From NCBI GenBank assembly GCA_943914835.1, contig CALUDO010000004.1, positions 1-64,000 of the forward strand: a stretch of DNA of 64,000 bases, given 5' to 3'. Under the pieces are notes generated by a model. That model saw only the letters and a program-made list of their open reading frames with translations. It did not search any database and was not told where the DNA came from. The position numbers were made by a program, and so were the translations under genes. Each line of letters starts with the position of its first letter. Positions within the stretch are counted from its first letter, which is position 1. This DNA is from an uncultured Eremococcus sp. (GTDB lineage Bacteria > Bacillota > Bacilli > Lactobacillales > Aerococcaceae). Of the stretch, positions 42,096 through 51,748 are shown in pieces.

Positions 42096-42105
42096 ACATA
42101 TGTTC
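42094..42105 (+). promoter_or_regulatory. LexA (SOS) box of recA
   Basis: GAACATATGTTC, a perfect palindrome and a full match to the Gram-positive LexA core, overlaps the cinA stop codon. Downstream, TTGCTA (42115-42120) and TACAAT (42138-42143) are spaced 17 bases; a TATAAT at 42143-42148 is an alternative -10. Confidence 0.9.
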
Positions 42106-42172
42106 GTATTTTGCTTGCTATTTTTATGATTTACTTATACAATATAATTGAAAATAGAAATGGAGGACGAGT

Positions 42173-43210
42173 ATGGCGAATAAAGACCGACAAAAAGCCT
42201 TAGACATGGCTCTAAAAAATATTGAGAAGAATTTTGGTAAAGGGGCCATAATGAAATTGGGCGAGAAAACCGATACAAAAATTTCAACGATTCCAACTGG
42301 ATCTCTAGCCTTGGATGTAGCTTTGGGAGTGGGGGGCTACCCTCGAGGGCGTATTATTGAGTGTTATGGACCTGAATCCTCCGGTAAGACTACTGTGGCC
42401 CTACATGCCATTGCTGAGGTCCAAAAAGCTGGAGGGACTGCAGCATTTATCGATGCGGAGCATGCCCTTGATCCAGACTACGCAGCTAATTTAGGCGTTA
42501 AGGTAGATGAACTACTCTTGTCGCAACCTGATACTGGGGAGCAAGGCTTGGAAATTGCTGATGCTTTGGTAGCTTCTGGGGCTGTCGACATGATTGTGGT
42601 GGATTCGGTCGCCGCTTTAGTTCCCAGAGCTGAAATTGAAGGTGAAATGGGAGATGCCCATGTTGGCTTGCAAGCGAGGTTAATGTCCCAAGCTCTAAGG
42701 AAACTTTCCGGATCAGTAAATAAAACTAAGACGATTTGCTTTTTCATTAATCAAATTCGTGAAAAGGTTGGAGTCATGTTTGGTAATCCTGAAACCACTC
42801 CAGGGGGCCGCGCCTTGAAATTCTATTCAACCATTCGGATGGAAGTGCGCCGAGCAGAAACGATTAAAGTTTCTGGAGATATGATAGGGAACCGGACACG
42901 AATCAAAGTAGTTAAGAATAAGGTAGCTCCACCTTTTAAGGAAGCAATGGTTGACATTATGTATGGCCAGGGTATATCGCAAACAGGTGAATTAGTAGAT
43001 ATGGCCGCTGACTTGGATATTATTAATAAGGCTGGTTCTTGGTATTCCTATGGAGACGAACGGATTGGTCAGGGCCGAGAAAATGCTAAGCAATTTTTAG
43101 AAGACAATGATACTATCCGTCAAGAGATCGAAGCCAAGGTGAGAAGTCATTATAATATTGGTGTTAAAGAAGACAATCAAAGTCCAGAGTCCACCGAACT
43201 AGATATATAA
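42173..43210 (+). CDS. recA: Recombinase RecA
   Basis: Homologous recombination strand-exchange ATPase and SOS co-protease, 345 residues. Walker A is GPESSGKTT near residue 65, and Walker B MIVVDSVAALVPR near 140. The L2 loop region has INQIREKVGVMFGNPETTPGG near 194. The C-terminus is acidic. GGAGG lies 8 bases before the ATG. The LexA box in the leader shows SOS induction. It opens the repair block recA-rny-mutS-mutL-msrB-ruvAB-queA. Confidence 0.98.
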   Translation: MANKDRQKALDMALKNIEKNFGKGAIMKLGEKTDTKISTIPTGSLALDVALGVGGYPRGRIIECYGPESSGKTTVALHAIAEVQKAGGTAAFIDAEHALDPDYAANLGVKVDELLLSQPDTGEQGLEIADALVASGAVDMIVVDSVAALVPRAEIEGEMGDAHVGLQARLMSQALRKLSGSVNKTKTICFFINQIREKVGVMFGNPETTPGGRALKFYSTIRMEVRRAETIKVSGDMIGNRTRIKVVKNKVAPPFKEAMVDIMYGQGISQTGELVDMAADLDIINKAGSWYSYGDERIGQGRENAKQFLEDNDTIRQEIEAKVRSHYNIGVKEDNQSPESTELDI

Positions 43211-43218
43211 TAAAGAAA

Positions 43219-43247
43219 GGGTAGCCTCTTGAGAGGGCTATCTTTTT
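43219..43247 (+). terminator. Intrinsic terminator after recA
   Basis: GGTAGCCTCT pairs with AGAGGGCTATC through a bulged G, followed by T5. The remaining 140 bases before rny are very AT-rich and hold no gene that I can see. Confidence 0.65.
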
Positions 43248-43388
43248 ACTTACTTATGGTTTTATTCTTGCTTTTGGTAAAGATTAATTGACTAATGATC
43301 TGAAAAATTTTATTATTAATATTGTGTAGAAATACATAATTTTTATAATTTTTTAATTTTTAAATTGAATAGAGACGGAGGTGACACT

Positions 43389-44948
43389 ATGAACTATATG
43401 TCAATCGCCTTCGCGATTCTAACTTTAATAATTGGATTAGTCATTGGATTTGTGGTTGCGAACGCAAATCATAAGAAAAACCTTGAAAACGCTAAGGAGA
43501 ATGCTGAAAGTATTGTTGATGATGCCATTAAACAAGCCCAAATTTTAAAACGGGAAGCGCTCTTTGAGGCGAAAGAAGAGAATTTAAAGTATCGAAATGA
43601 AATTGAAAATGAGCTCAAAGACCGTCGTTTTGAGGTCTCTCGCTCGGAGAATCGTCTGATTCAAAAGGAAGAAAGTTTAGATCAAAAATCTGCCAATTTA
43701 GATCAAAGAGAACTTCATTTGGAACAGAAAGAAGAAGGCTATATGGAACGTCTTGAAGAGTTAAATCAGAAAGACGACACCATTTCTAAGCTTCTTGAAA
43801 GTCAAGAAAAAGAATTGGAAAGAATTGCTAGCCTATCAAGAGAAGATGCTAAGGTTCAAATTATGAACGAAACTGAGAATTCCCTCCAGCAAGAAATTGC
43901 TATCATGGTAAGAGATGCGGAACAAAAAGCGAAAGCTGAAGCTGATCGAAATGCTAAGAATATTGTTATGTCTGCCATTCAGCGAACATCGACAGATCTA
44001 GTGACAGATAATACTGTTTCTGTGGTTCAGCTTCCAAATGATGATATGAAGGGACGAATTATCGGCCGTGAAGGTCGGAATATTCGTACCTTTGAGAGTC
44101 TGACGGGGATGGATTTGATTATTGATGATACTCCTGAAACCGTGGTTCTCTCTGGCTTTGACCCTATCCGGCGTCAAATTGCTAGAATTGCTTTGGAGAA
44201 GCTAATTCAAGATGGTCGTATCCATCCTGCACGTATTGAAGAAGTTGTTGATCGTGCTCGCAAGGAAATGGATGAGAAAATTAGAGAAGTCGGTGAAGAG
44301 GCTACTTTCGAATTAGGGTTACACAATTTGCATCCAGATATAATTAAGATGGTAGGGCGTTTAGCCTATCGGACTTCTTATGGACAAAATGTTCTTAAAC
44401 ATAGCATTGAAGTAGCAAAACTATCCGGCTTTATGGCCAATGAATTAGGTGAAGATGTTAGTCTAGCTAAACGGGCAGGGCTCCTTCATGATTTAGGTAA
44501 AGCCTTGGACCATGAGGTTGAAGGGACCCATGTTGAAATTGGTACAGAGGTTGCTAAACGGTATAAAGAACCTGAGGTTGTGGTTAATGCCATTGCATCT
44601 CACCATGGAGATGTTCAACCAAGCTCTGCCATCGCTGTAATTGTTGCGGCTGCGGATGCCTTCTCAGCTGCTAGACCAGGTGCGCGGAGTGAATCTCTAG
44701 AGAATTATATTCGACGTCTTCAACAGCTTGAAGAAATTTCAAATGACTTCAAGGGTGTATCTCATGCCTACGCTATTCAAGCGGGTCGTGAAGTTCGAGT
44801 AATGGTTAAACCTAACCAAATCGATGATGCTGCTTCAGTGAAGTTGGCTAGGGATATTAAACAGCGGATTGAAAAAGAAATGACTTATCCAGGAAATATT
44901 AAAGTAACAGTGATTCGTGAAACAAGAGCTATTGATTATGCTAAATAG
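43389..44948 (+). CDS. rny: Ribonuclease Y
   Basis: Membrane-tethered endoribonuclease that begins mRNA decay in Firmicutes, 519 residues. One N-terminal helix (IAFAILTLIIGLVIGFVVA) is followed by a long coiled coil (about 25-200). A KH domain (GRIIGREGRNIRTFESLTG near 215) and an HD domain (HDLGKALDHE near 363, with upstream and downstream His/Asp ligands) complete it. ATG 43389 directly follows GGAGGTGA; a longer reading from 43365 contains that site and was rejected. rny downstream of recA is a standard Firmicutes order. Confidence 0.97.
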   Translation: MNYMSIAFAILTLIIGLVIGFVVANANHKKNLENAKENAESIVDDAIKQAQILKREALFEAKEENLKYRNEIENELKDRRFEVSRSENRLIQKEESLDQKSANLDQRELHLEQKEEGYMERLEELNQKDDTISKLLESQEKELERIASLSREDAKVQIMNETENSLQQEIAIMVRDAEQKAKAEADRNAKNIVMSAIQRTSTDLVTDNTVSVVQLPNDDMKGRIIGREGRNIRTFESLTGMDLIIDDTPETVVLSGFDPIRRQIARIALEKLIQDGRIHPARIEEVVDRARKEMDEKIREVGEEATFELGLHNLHPDIIKMVGRLAYRTSYGQNVLKHSIEVAKLSGFMANELGEDVSLAKRAGLLHDLGKALDHEVEGTHVEIGTEVAKRYKEPEVVVNAIASHHGDVQPSSAIAVIVAAADAFSAARPGARSESLENYIRRLQQLEEISNDFKGVSHAYAIQAGREVRVMVKPNQIDDAASVKLARDIKQRIEKEMTYPGNIKVTVIRETRAIDYAK

Positions 44949-44951
44949 TGG

Positions 44952-44992
44952 AAATGGTTGAGATGAAAGTCTCAGCCATTTTGTATTTTTGC
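44952..44992 (+). terminator. Intrinsic terminator after rny
   Basis: AAATGGTTGAGA pairs with TCTCAGCCATTT (one G-T pair) around a 6-base loop, followed by a T-rich tail. Confidence 0.8.
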
Positions 44993-45048
44993 CATACTAG
45001 ACTTGAGATGGTAATATGAGTGTGATTGTTTAAGAAAGTAGGGATGGT

Positions 45049-47628
45049 ATGGCAAAAAAGAAAAAAACACCTATGATGGAGCAGTACCAAAAAGTAAAGG
45101 ACCGGTATCCCGATTGCTTTGTTTTTTTCAGGCTAGGTGACTTCTATGAAATGTTTAATGAAGATGCTATCCAAGCCAGTAAAATACTTGAAATTACCCT
45201 GACTTCTCGCAATAAAAATATGGACCAGCCAATTCCTATGTGTGGGGTACCTTATCACTCCAGTCAAGATTATATTAAACGCTTAATCGATGCAGGATAT
45301 AAAGTAGCTATTTGTGAACAAATGGAAGATCCAAAACTTACAAAAGGAATGGTTAAAAGAGATGTAGTCCAAGTGGTGACACCGGGAACTATCCTTCAAG
45401 ATAAGGCCTTAGCCCAAAAAGAAAATAATTATTTAGCCTATCTGACTGAAGAATCTGGTTATTTTGTATTATCTTATGCTGATCTTTCAACCGGTGAATT
45501 ATATCTAACTGAATCTCGTGATTTTAGTCGAATTTTGAGTGAACTGCAGACTGTAGAACCCAGTGAGCTGGTTCATCCTTCAAATTTAAGAGAAGATAGG
45601 ATCACTTCATTGAATGATAGCACGAATATCTATTTAACCGCTTATTCAGCTAGTGAGACTTTGACTTATGATATTGAGAATCTATTAGGAGGTTTGTCAG
45701 CCGAACATAGGCAGAGGGAAAATTTGGTGGGTCTCATGTCTTATATTGAATCTGTTCAGATGCGGGCGGTCACTCATATGCAGACTGTTGTCTTCTATGA
45801 ATTAATTGATTATCTACAAATGACTCATTATACCAAGAGCCAATTGGAACTAATCAAGTCTTTAAGAACCCAACGTAAGGAAGGCTCTCTTTTATGGTAC
45901 TTGGATCGAAGCAAAACAGCCATGGGGGGCCGTCAATTAAGGCAATGGCTAGATAAACCTCTCTTGGGCCATGATACCTTATTAGAAAGGCATAATAAGG
46001 TCGACCAATTACTCAATCACTATTTTGAACGTTTAGATATTGAAGAAGCTTTATCCAGGGTATACGATTTGGAGAGATTGGTCACCAAAATCTCCTTATC
46101 CAAGGCTAATGCTCGGGATTTAAATCAATTAAAGCAATCTTTAGCGCAGATCCCTTACTTAAACCAGGTCTTAAAATCTTTAAATCAAAATCATGATGGG
46201 AAGCAAGATCATGCCTTTCATCTGCTAGAGGATTTCTCAGACCTTGTAGAGAATATTGATGCTTGCCTTAAAGAAGATCCTCCCATCTCTATCAAAGAGG
46301 GGGGAGTCATTGCAGATGGTTACCATCCACAGTTAGATAAGTATCGCCAGGCTCTAAATCATGGTCAAGAATGGTTAATTGAACTCCAGCAAAGAGAACG
46401 TGAGCGGACCGGCTTGAAAACTTTGAAGGTTGGGTTTAATAAGGTATTTGGCTACTATATTGAAATTTCACGTCTGCAGGCAGCAGATTTTGATGACCCT
46501 CGTTATCATCGAAAACAAACTTTGGCCAAAGCTGAGCGTTATATCACAGATGAATTGAAAGAGATTGAGGAAACAATTCTAGAAGCTGAAGAAAAGGCCA
46601 AAGATTTAGAGTATGACTTGTTTGTTGAGCTTAGGGATAACTTATCTCATTCAATACCAGACTTGCAGTATTTAGCGAAACAAGTGGCTGGTTTAGATGT
46701 TTTATGTAGTTTCGCATCGATTGCAGAAAGTGAAAATTTAGTCAGACCCGTGATTGCCGACCAAGCAAAGCAAGTCATCTTAAAAGGCTCTCGCCATCCA
46801 GTCGTTGAAAGTATGATTGGTAAAGATCGGTTTGTTGTCAATGATTTAACGGTAACTCCCGATCAAGCCATGCTCTTATTAACAGGGCCAAATATGTCAG
46901 GGAAGTCTACCTTCATGCGCCAGTTAGCTTATGCCCTCATAATGAATCAGATTGGTTGTTTCGTAGCTGCAGATTATGCTAAGTTACCCATAGTTGATCA
47001 GATTTTTACGCGGATTGGGTCAGCTGATGATATTGCCAAGGGTCAGTCAACCTTTATGGTTGAAATGATGGAAACTAGAGAAGCACTCATGACTGCTAGT
47101 AGTCAGTCACTTCTATTGTTCGATGAGATCGGTAGGGGGACGGCAACATATGATGGGATGGCTTTGGCACAAGGAATTATTGACTATATAGTCAACCATG
47201 TTCAGGCCTTGACCCTCTTTTCAACCCACTATCATGAATTGACTGACTTAGAGAAGACACTAGCATCTTTAAGAAATATTCATGTGGGTGCTAGTGAGGA
47301 TAAGGGCAAACTCCTTTTCCACCATCAAATTCTTGAGGGTCCAGCAGACAAGTCCTATGGAATTCATGTGGCCAAATTAGCAGGTCTACCGGAAGAATTG
47401 ATTCAAAATAGTCAAAAGATTCTTGAAGATTTAGAGAGCAAGGCTACATATAAGTCAGGTCAGGTGCCAACGAGTCAAGGACAAATCAAGCACGAGAAGG
47501 GTTCGGAAGATTCAATGAAACCTTATGCTTCTTTAATTGATCGAATAGAAAACTTTGATCCGAACCAGTCTAGTCCACTTGACGCCTTAGTCTTCCTTGC
47601 TGAAATCAAGGAAGACCTGGATATGTAA
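45049..47628 (+). CDS. mutS: DNA mismatch repair protein MutS
   Basis: Mismatch-recognition ATPase, 859 residues. The mismatch-wedging Phe-x-Glu is in LGDFYEMF near residue 30. Walker A GPNMSGKST lies near 618, and the Walker B stretch LLLFDEIGRGT near 688 with the trans-acting FSTHYHEL near 725. Normal length. It is followed by mutL 38 bases on. Position after rny fits the usual recA-rny-(ymdB)-mutS-mutL order, here without ymdB. Confidence 0.98.
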   Translation: MAKKKKTPMMEQYQKVKDRYPDCFVFFRLGDFYEMFNEDAIQASKILEITLTSRNKNMDQPIPMCGVPYHSSQDYIKRLIDAGYKVAICEQMEDPKLTKGMVKRDVVQVVTPGTILQDKALAQKENNYLAYLTEESGYFVLSYADLSTGELYLTESRDFSRILSELQTVEPSELVHPSNLREDRITSLNDSTNIYLTAYSASETLTYDIENLLGGLSAEHRQRENLVGLMSYIESVQMRAVTHMQTVVFYELIDYLQMTHYTKSQLELIKSLRTQRKEGSLLWYLDRSKTAMGGRQLRQWLDKPLLGHDTLLERHNKVDQLLNHYFERLDIEEALSRVYDLERLVTKISLSKANARDLNQLKQSLAQIPYLNQVLKSLNQNHDGKQDHAFHLLEDFSDLVENIDACLKEDPPISIKEGGVIADGYHPQLDKYRQALNHGQEWLIELQQRERERTGLKTLKVGFNKVFGYYIEISRLQAADFDDPRYHRKQTLAKAERYITDELKEIEETILEAEEKAKDLEYDLFVELRDNLSHSIPDLQYLAKQVAGLDVLCSFASIAESENLVRPVIADQAKQVILKGSRHPVVESMIGKDRFVVNDLTVTPDQAMLLLTGPNMSGKSTFMRQLAYALIMNQIGCFVAADYAKLPIVDQIFTRIGSADDIAKGQSTFMVEMMETREALMTASSQSLLLFDEIGRGTATYDGMALAQGIIDYIVNHVQALTLFSTHYHELTDLEKTLASLRNIHVGASEDKGKLLFHHQILEGPADKSYGIHVAKLAGLPEELIQNSQKILEDLESKATYKSGQVPTSQGQIKHEKGSEDSMKPYASLIDRIENFDPNQSSPLDALVFLAEIKEDLDM

Positions 47629-47666
47629 TATGCAAACTGCTAAAACGATAGAAAGGACTTGCATCT

Positions 47667-49664
47667 ATGGGATTAATCAAACAAATGCCTGCTGCTTTAG
47701 CTAATCAAATAGCAGCAGGTGAAGTCGTCGAGCGACCTGCCTCAGTCGTTAAAGAGCTCGTGGAGAATGCTATTGATGCTCGTAGTCAGTCCATTCGAGT
47801 GGAGCTAGAAGAAGCAGGGGTTAGTCGTATTACAGTCATAGACGATGGTGAGGGAATGGCAGCCGATGATTTAGAAATGGCCTTCCTCCCCCATGCGACG
47901 AGTAAGATATTTGACTTGGATGATTTATTTCATATTCATTCTTTAGGTTTTCGTGGAGAAGCCTTAGCGAGTATAGGGTCGGTTGCCCACGTTCGAGTGG
48001 AATCGCTGAGACAAGGTGGTTTAACGGGTAACTATATTGAAATTCAGGGGTCATACCTTCTTGTTCAAGGAGAATGTGCGGGTAAGCAAGGGACACGCGT
48101 GGAAGTTAGTAACTTATTCTATAATACCCCGGCCCGGTTAAAACACTTAAAGACTCTGCAGACAGAACTTAAACATAGTATTAAGTTTGTTCAGAATATG
48201 GCCCTAGCCTATCCCCATATCCAATTTAGCTTAATGAACAATGGTCAAGAAATATTTAAAACCCATGGCCGAGGACAGGTCCAACAAGCCATTGCAAATA
48301 TATATCAACCAAGTTTGGCCCGTCAACTTTTAGAAATTAAGGCTGAAGACCCTGACTTTTCTATTTATGGATACGTGTCGCCACCAACCTTAACGCGGAC
48401 CTCTCGGGACTATTTACATTGGTTTATTAATGGTCGTCATGTCTACAGCTCTTTTTTGAACCAAGTTGTTCTCCAGGCTTACGGCCGACAGTTAATGATT
48501 GGACGATATCCGATATGTGTGATATATATCAATTTAGACCCGCGTTTAGTTGATGTAAATGTGCATCCTACCAAACAAACAGTGCGTTTGAGTAAAGAAA
48601 AAGAGCTATCCAATTTGTTAAATGAATGCCTGGTTAGCAAATTAAAATCAATTAACCCTGTTCCGTCTTTGAGTCAGTCCTTGGAAAACAAAGAAGATAA
48701 AGAGAGTCAACAGCTTGATTATATTGAAGAAGTTCCCCTAAACTTCTCATCAAATTCCTCACGTAATTCAAAATCGCACTTAGGTAAACAAGAAAGTTGG
48801 TCTTCTAGTCAACGTCACCAAGCCCTTAAGGATGCCTTGACTTCATCTTTAAACTTAAATAGGGAAACAAATGTAGATGAAAGAATCTATGAGAGCGATG
48901 GGGGGCAAGCTTGTGAGGGAAGGTGGCTAGACTCTAAAACAAACCCATCAAAGGATTCATCAGAGTCTTTTGACACAGGCCATGCTTCATTCTCTGAAGA
49001 TTCAATAAAGGCATATGAAAATGCTAAGCAAAATCAAGCTGAAGAGGTGCCGGCCATTGATTTTCAAAATCTTCGGTATGTCGGTCAGATACATGGTACT
49101 TACTTAATTGCTGAGAGTAGCCAAGCTTTCTATTTAATCGACCAGCATGCGGCCCAGGAACGGTTACGCTATGAGGCCTTTCTTAAGTATGATCCTGACT
49201 TAAGCCAACAACAAGTCCTATTGCTTCCATATGTTTATGAATTCACACCTGAAGAGCAGGCCAGCTTACTTGAGGTGATGCCGGTCATGGAAGCCTTAGG
49301 CATATATCTTCAAGCCTTGGGGCCACGGTCTTATCAATTAGAATCCTATCCAAATTGGATTCAAGAAGAAGATTTAAAAGACTTAATCTATAAGTTGCTA
49401 CACCTTTTGCAAGAACAACCTGATATTAGTATTCCAAAGCTAAAGGAAGCCTCTATTATTATGCAATCTTGTCGCGGCGCCATTAAGGCAAACCATCATT
49501 TGGACGATCGCCAAGCTTCAGCTTTGATTAGAGATATGGCTGACTTAGAAGACCCATATCATTGCCCCCATGGGCGACCAGTTTTCGTAGAGTTTGATCA
49601 AAAAGCCTTAGAGAAATTATTTAAACGTATCCAAGATCCACATGAAAGGGGACAAAACCGATGA
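47667..49664 (+). CDS. mutL: DNA mismatch repair protein MutL
   Basis: MutS partner of 665 residues. The N-terminal GHKL ATPase has ENAIDA near 33, DDGEGM near 58 and GFRGEAL near 93. The acidic, Ser-rich linker (about 330-460) is variable. The C-terminal domain carries the endonuclease metal motif DQHAAQERLRYE near 491 and CPHGRP near 632. It is therefore the nicking type, as expected in bacteria lacking MutH. Its stop overlaps the msrB start by 4 bases (ATGA). Confidence 0.97.
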   Translation: MGLIKQMPAALANQIAAGEVVERPASVVKELVENAIDARSQSIRVELEEAGVSRITVIDDGEGMAADDLEMAFLPHATSKIFDLDDLFHIHSLGFRGEALASIGSVAHVRVESLRQGGLTGNYIEIQGSYLLVQGECAGKQGTRVEVSNLFYNTPARLKHLKTLQTELKHSIKFVQNMALAYPHIQFSLMNNGQEIFKTHGRGQVQQAIANIYQPSLARQLLEIKAEDPDFSIYGYVSPPTLTRTSRDYLHWFINGRHVYSSFLNQVVLQAYGRQLMIGRYPICVIYINLDPRLVDVNVHPTKQTVRLSKEKELSNLLNECLVSKLKSINPVPSLSQSLENKEDKESQQLDYIEEVPLNFSSNSSRNSKSHLGKQESWSSSQRHQALKDALTSSLNLNRETNVDERIYESDGGQACEGRWLDSKTNPSKDSSESFDTGHASFSEDSIKAYENAKQNQAEEVPAIDFQNLRYVGQIHGTYLIAESSQAFYLIDQHAAQERLRYEAFLKYDPDLSQQQVLLLPYVYEFTPEEQASLLEVMPVMEALGIYLQALGPRSYQLESYPNWIQEEDLKDLIYKLLHLLQEQPDISIPKLKEASIIMQSCRGAIKANHHLDDRQASALIRDMADLEDPYHCPHGRPVFVEFDQKALEKLFKRIQDPHERGQNR

Positions 49665-50098
49665 GTAAAGCAGATTACCGCAAAGAAATAAGTCAATTAA
49701 GTCCGTTAGAATATCAAGTGACCCAAGAAGCTGGGACTGAACGTCCTTTCTCTGGGGAATATGATGATTTCTACCAAAAAGGAATTTACGTAGATATTGT
49801 TTCTGGAGAAGCCTTATTCTCATCTGCTAACAAATATGATGCAGGTTGTGGCTGGCCTTCTTTCTCTAAACCATTACCCAATACTTCTTTGGTTGAGAAA
49901 TCAGATACCAGCTTGATGCGAGAAAGAACTGAGGTTCGATCTCAAGAGGCTGATTCCCACCTGGGACATGTTTTTGATGATGGGCCAAGTGAATTGGGTG
50001 GTTTAAGATACTGTATCAACTCAGCGGCCCTGCGCTTCATTCCATTTGAAGAGATGGATGATGAAGGTTATGGCGACTTGAAGAAGTATGTGGATTAA
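49661..50098 (+). CDS. msrB: Peptide-methionine (R)-S-oxide reductase
   Basis: Repairs oxidised methionine in proteins, 145 residues. The fold markers YDAGCGWPSFSKP near 60 and the catalytic RYCINSAALRF near 108 are present. The paired zinc-binding CxxC motifs of many MsrB proteins are absent, so this is the zinc-free form. It is coupled to mutL by a 4-base overlap and ruvA begins 4 bases after its stop. That places a protein-repair gene inside a DNA-repair operon. No msrA is visible in the window. Confidence 0.95.
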   Translation: MSKADYRKEISQLSPLEYQVTQEAGTERPFSGEYDDFYQKGIYVDIVSGEALFSSANKYDAGCGWPSFSKPLPNTSLVEKSDTSLMRERTEVRSQEADSHLGHVFDDGPSELGGLRYCINSAALRFIPFEEMDDEGYGDLKKYVD

Positions 50099-50101
50099 AT
50101 C

Positions 50102-50704
50102 ATGCTAGAGTATATTCAAGGCAAGTTAATCTCTATTCATCCGAAATATCTAGTCATCGATAACCAAGGGATGGGTTACCATATTCGGGTGGCTAACCCC
50201 TATGGTTGGAATGAATATCTAAGTCAGGATGTGTCCATCTTTATTGAATTAGTAGTTCGGGAAGATTCAATGACCCTCTATGGTTTTAAAGATAATCAGG
50301 AAAAAGAACTCTTTCAATTACTGAATCGAGTCTCTAATATTGGACCCAAAAGTGCCTTAGCTATTCTAGCGATAGAAGACCATCAAGGACTGACTCAGGC
50401 CATTGATGGAGGCGATGTGACGTATTTGACTAAGTTTCCAGGGGTCGGTAAAAAGACCGCTCAACAAATGATTCTTGATTTGAAAGGAAAACTTGACCTA
50501 GTTCAAGTGACTCAAGCAGATCAGAAAGAGCAGTCGATCAGTGAGACGGGACAAGATCAATTGTTAGATGAGGTGTACCAAGCTTTAGAAGGTTTGGGTT
50601 ACTCTAAACGTGAAATTAAAGGAATTGATCAGGCTATGCGGGCACAAGGATTTGAAAGCAGTCAAGAGGCTCTATCCTTTGCCTTTAAATTATTAATTCA
50701 TTAA
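50102..50704 (+). CDS. ruvA: Holliday junction branch migration protein RuvA
   Basis: Junction-binding subunit of 200 residues. The N-terminal OB domain begins MLEYIQGKLISIHPKYLVID. Two helix-hairpin-helix motifs follow (VSNIGPKSALAIL near 75, FPGVGKKTAQQMI near 113). The C-terminal domain III that contacts RuvB has ALEGLGYSKREI near 160. It begins 4 bases after msrB and lies 15 bases before ruvB, so is part of the same transcript. Confidence 0.97.
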   Translation: MLEYIQGKLISIHPKYLVIDNQGMGYHIRVANPYGWNEYLSQDVSIFIELVVREDSMTLYGFKDNQEKELFQLLNRVSNIGPKSALAILAIEDHQGLTQAIDGGDVTYLTKFPGVGKKTAQQMILDLKGKLDLVQVTQADQKEQSISETGQDQLLDEVYQALEGLGYSKREIKGIDQAMRAQGFESSQEALSFAFKLLIH

Positions 50705-50718
50705 AAGGAGGGGATTCA

Positions 50719-51741
50719 ATGACAGACCGATTAATTTCTGGTCAAGCCTTGCCGGAAGATGATTTAGATACAGAAATAAGTGCTGGTGGTCTTAGTTTAA
50801 GACCTCAATTATTGAAAGAATATATTGGTCAAAGTAAGGTGAAGGATGAGATGGCTATTTATATTGAGGCCGCAAAACTCCGTCAAGAAGCCCTTGACCA
50901 TGTTCTCCTCTTTGGACCGCCAGGCTTAGGGAAAACAACCTTAGCCATGGTGATTGCTAATGAACTAGGGGTTGGTATTCACACGACTTCGGGTCCGGCT
51001 ATAGAGCGGTCTGGAGACTTGATTGCCCTCTTAAATGAATTGAATCCAGGAGATATTCTTTTTATTGATGAAATTCATCGCATGCCTCGGTCTGTTGAAG
51101 AAGTTCTTTATTCGGCCATGGAGGATTATTATGTCGATATTATTGTGGGACAGGGGGCATCTAGCCAGCCAATCCATTTTGATTTGCCTCCATTCACTCT
51201 GATTGGAGCGACCACTCGAGCAGGTATGTTAACCCAGCCCTTGAGAGAACGGTTTGGAATTGTGATGCATATGGAATACTATAGTCAGGCAGACTTGCAG
51301 CTAATAGTGGAAAGGTCGGCAGATATTTTCCAAGTGGCCATTGATTCCCAGGGAGCTCATGAAATATCTAGACGTAGTCGAGGGACTCCACGGGTGGCTA
51401 ATCGACTCTTGAGACGAGTCCGAGACTTTGCCCAAGTCAAAGGGGATGGACATATTACTAAGTCAGTCACTGACCAAGCTTTAGCTATGTTAGCCATTGA
51501 TGAACGAGGTTTAGATCAGGTAGATCGAAAGTTGCTTCGGTCTATGATTGATCTTTACCAAGGGGGACCTGTGGGGCTTAATACGATTGCTATGAATATT
51601 TCGGAAGACATAGGCACGGTGGAAGATATGTATGAGCCATACTTATTGCAAATTGGATTTTTGCAACGAACCCCAAGGGGGCGGAAGGTCACACCAGAAG
51701 CCTATAGTCATTTAAAGATTGAATATAAAGGAAGAAGTTGA
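50719..51741 (+). CDS. ruvB: Holliday junction branch migration helicase RuvB
   Basis: Hexameric AAA+ motor of 340 residues driving branch migration with RuvA. LRPQLLKEYIGQ near 27, Walker A GPPGLGKTT near 66, Walker B FIDEIHRM near 115, and sensor 1 GATTRAG near 156 are visible. The C-terminal winged helix reads TPRGRKVTPEAYSHL. AAAGGAGG precedes the ATG. queA starts 8 bases after its stop. No separate LexA box is seen before ruvA or ruvB. Confidence 0.97.
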   Translation: MTDRLISGQALPEDDLDTEISAGGLSLRPQLLKEYIGQSKVKDEMAIYIEAAKLRQEALDHVLLFGPPGLGKTTLAMVIANELGVGIHTTSGPAIERSGDLIALLNELNPGDILFIDEIHRMPRSVEEVLYSAMEDYYVDIIVGQGASSQPIHFDLPPFTLIGATTRAGMLTQPLRERFGIVMHMEYYSQADLQLIVERSADIFQVAIDSQGAHEISRRSRGTPRVANRLLRRVRDFAQVKGDGHITKSVTDQALAMLAIDERGLDQVDRKLLRSMIDLYQGGPVGLNTIAMNISEDIGTVEDMYEPYLLQIGFLQRTPRGRKVTPEAYSHLKIEYKGRS

Positions 51742-51748
51742 AGATAAC

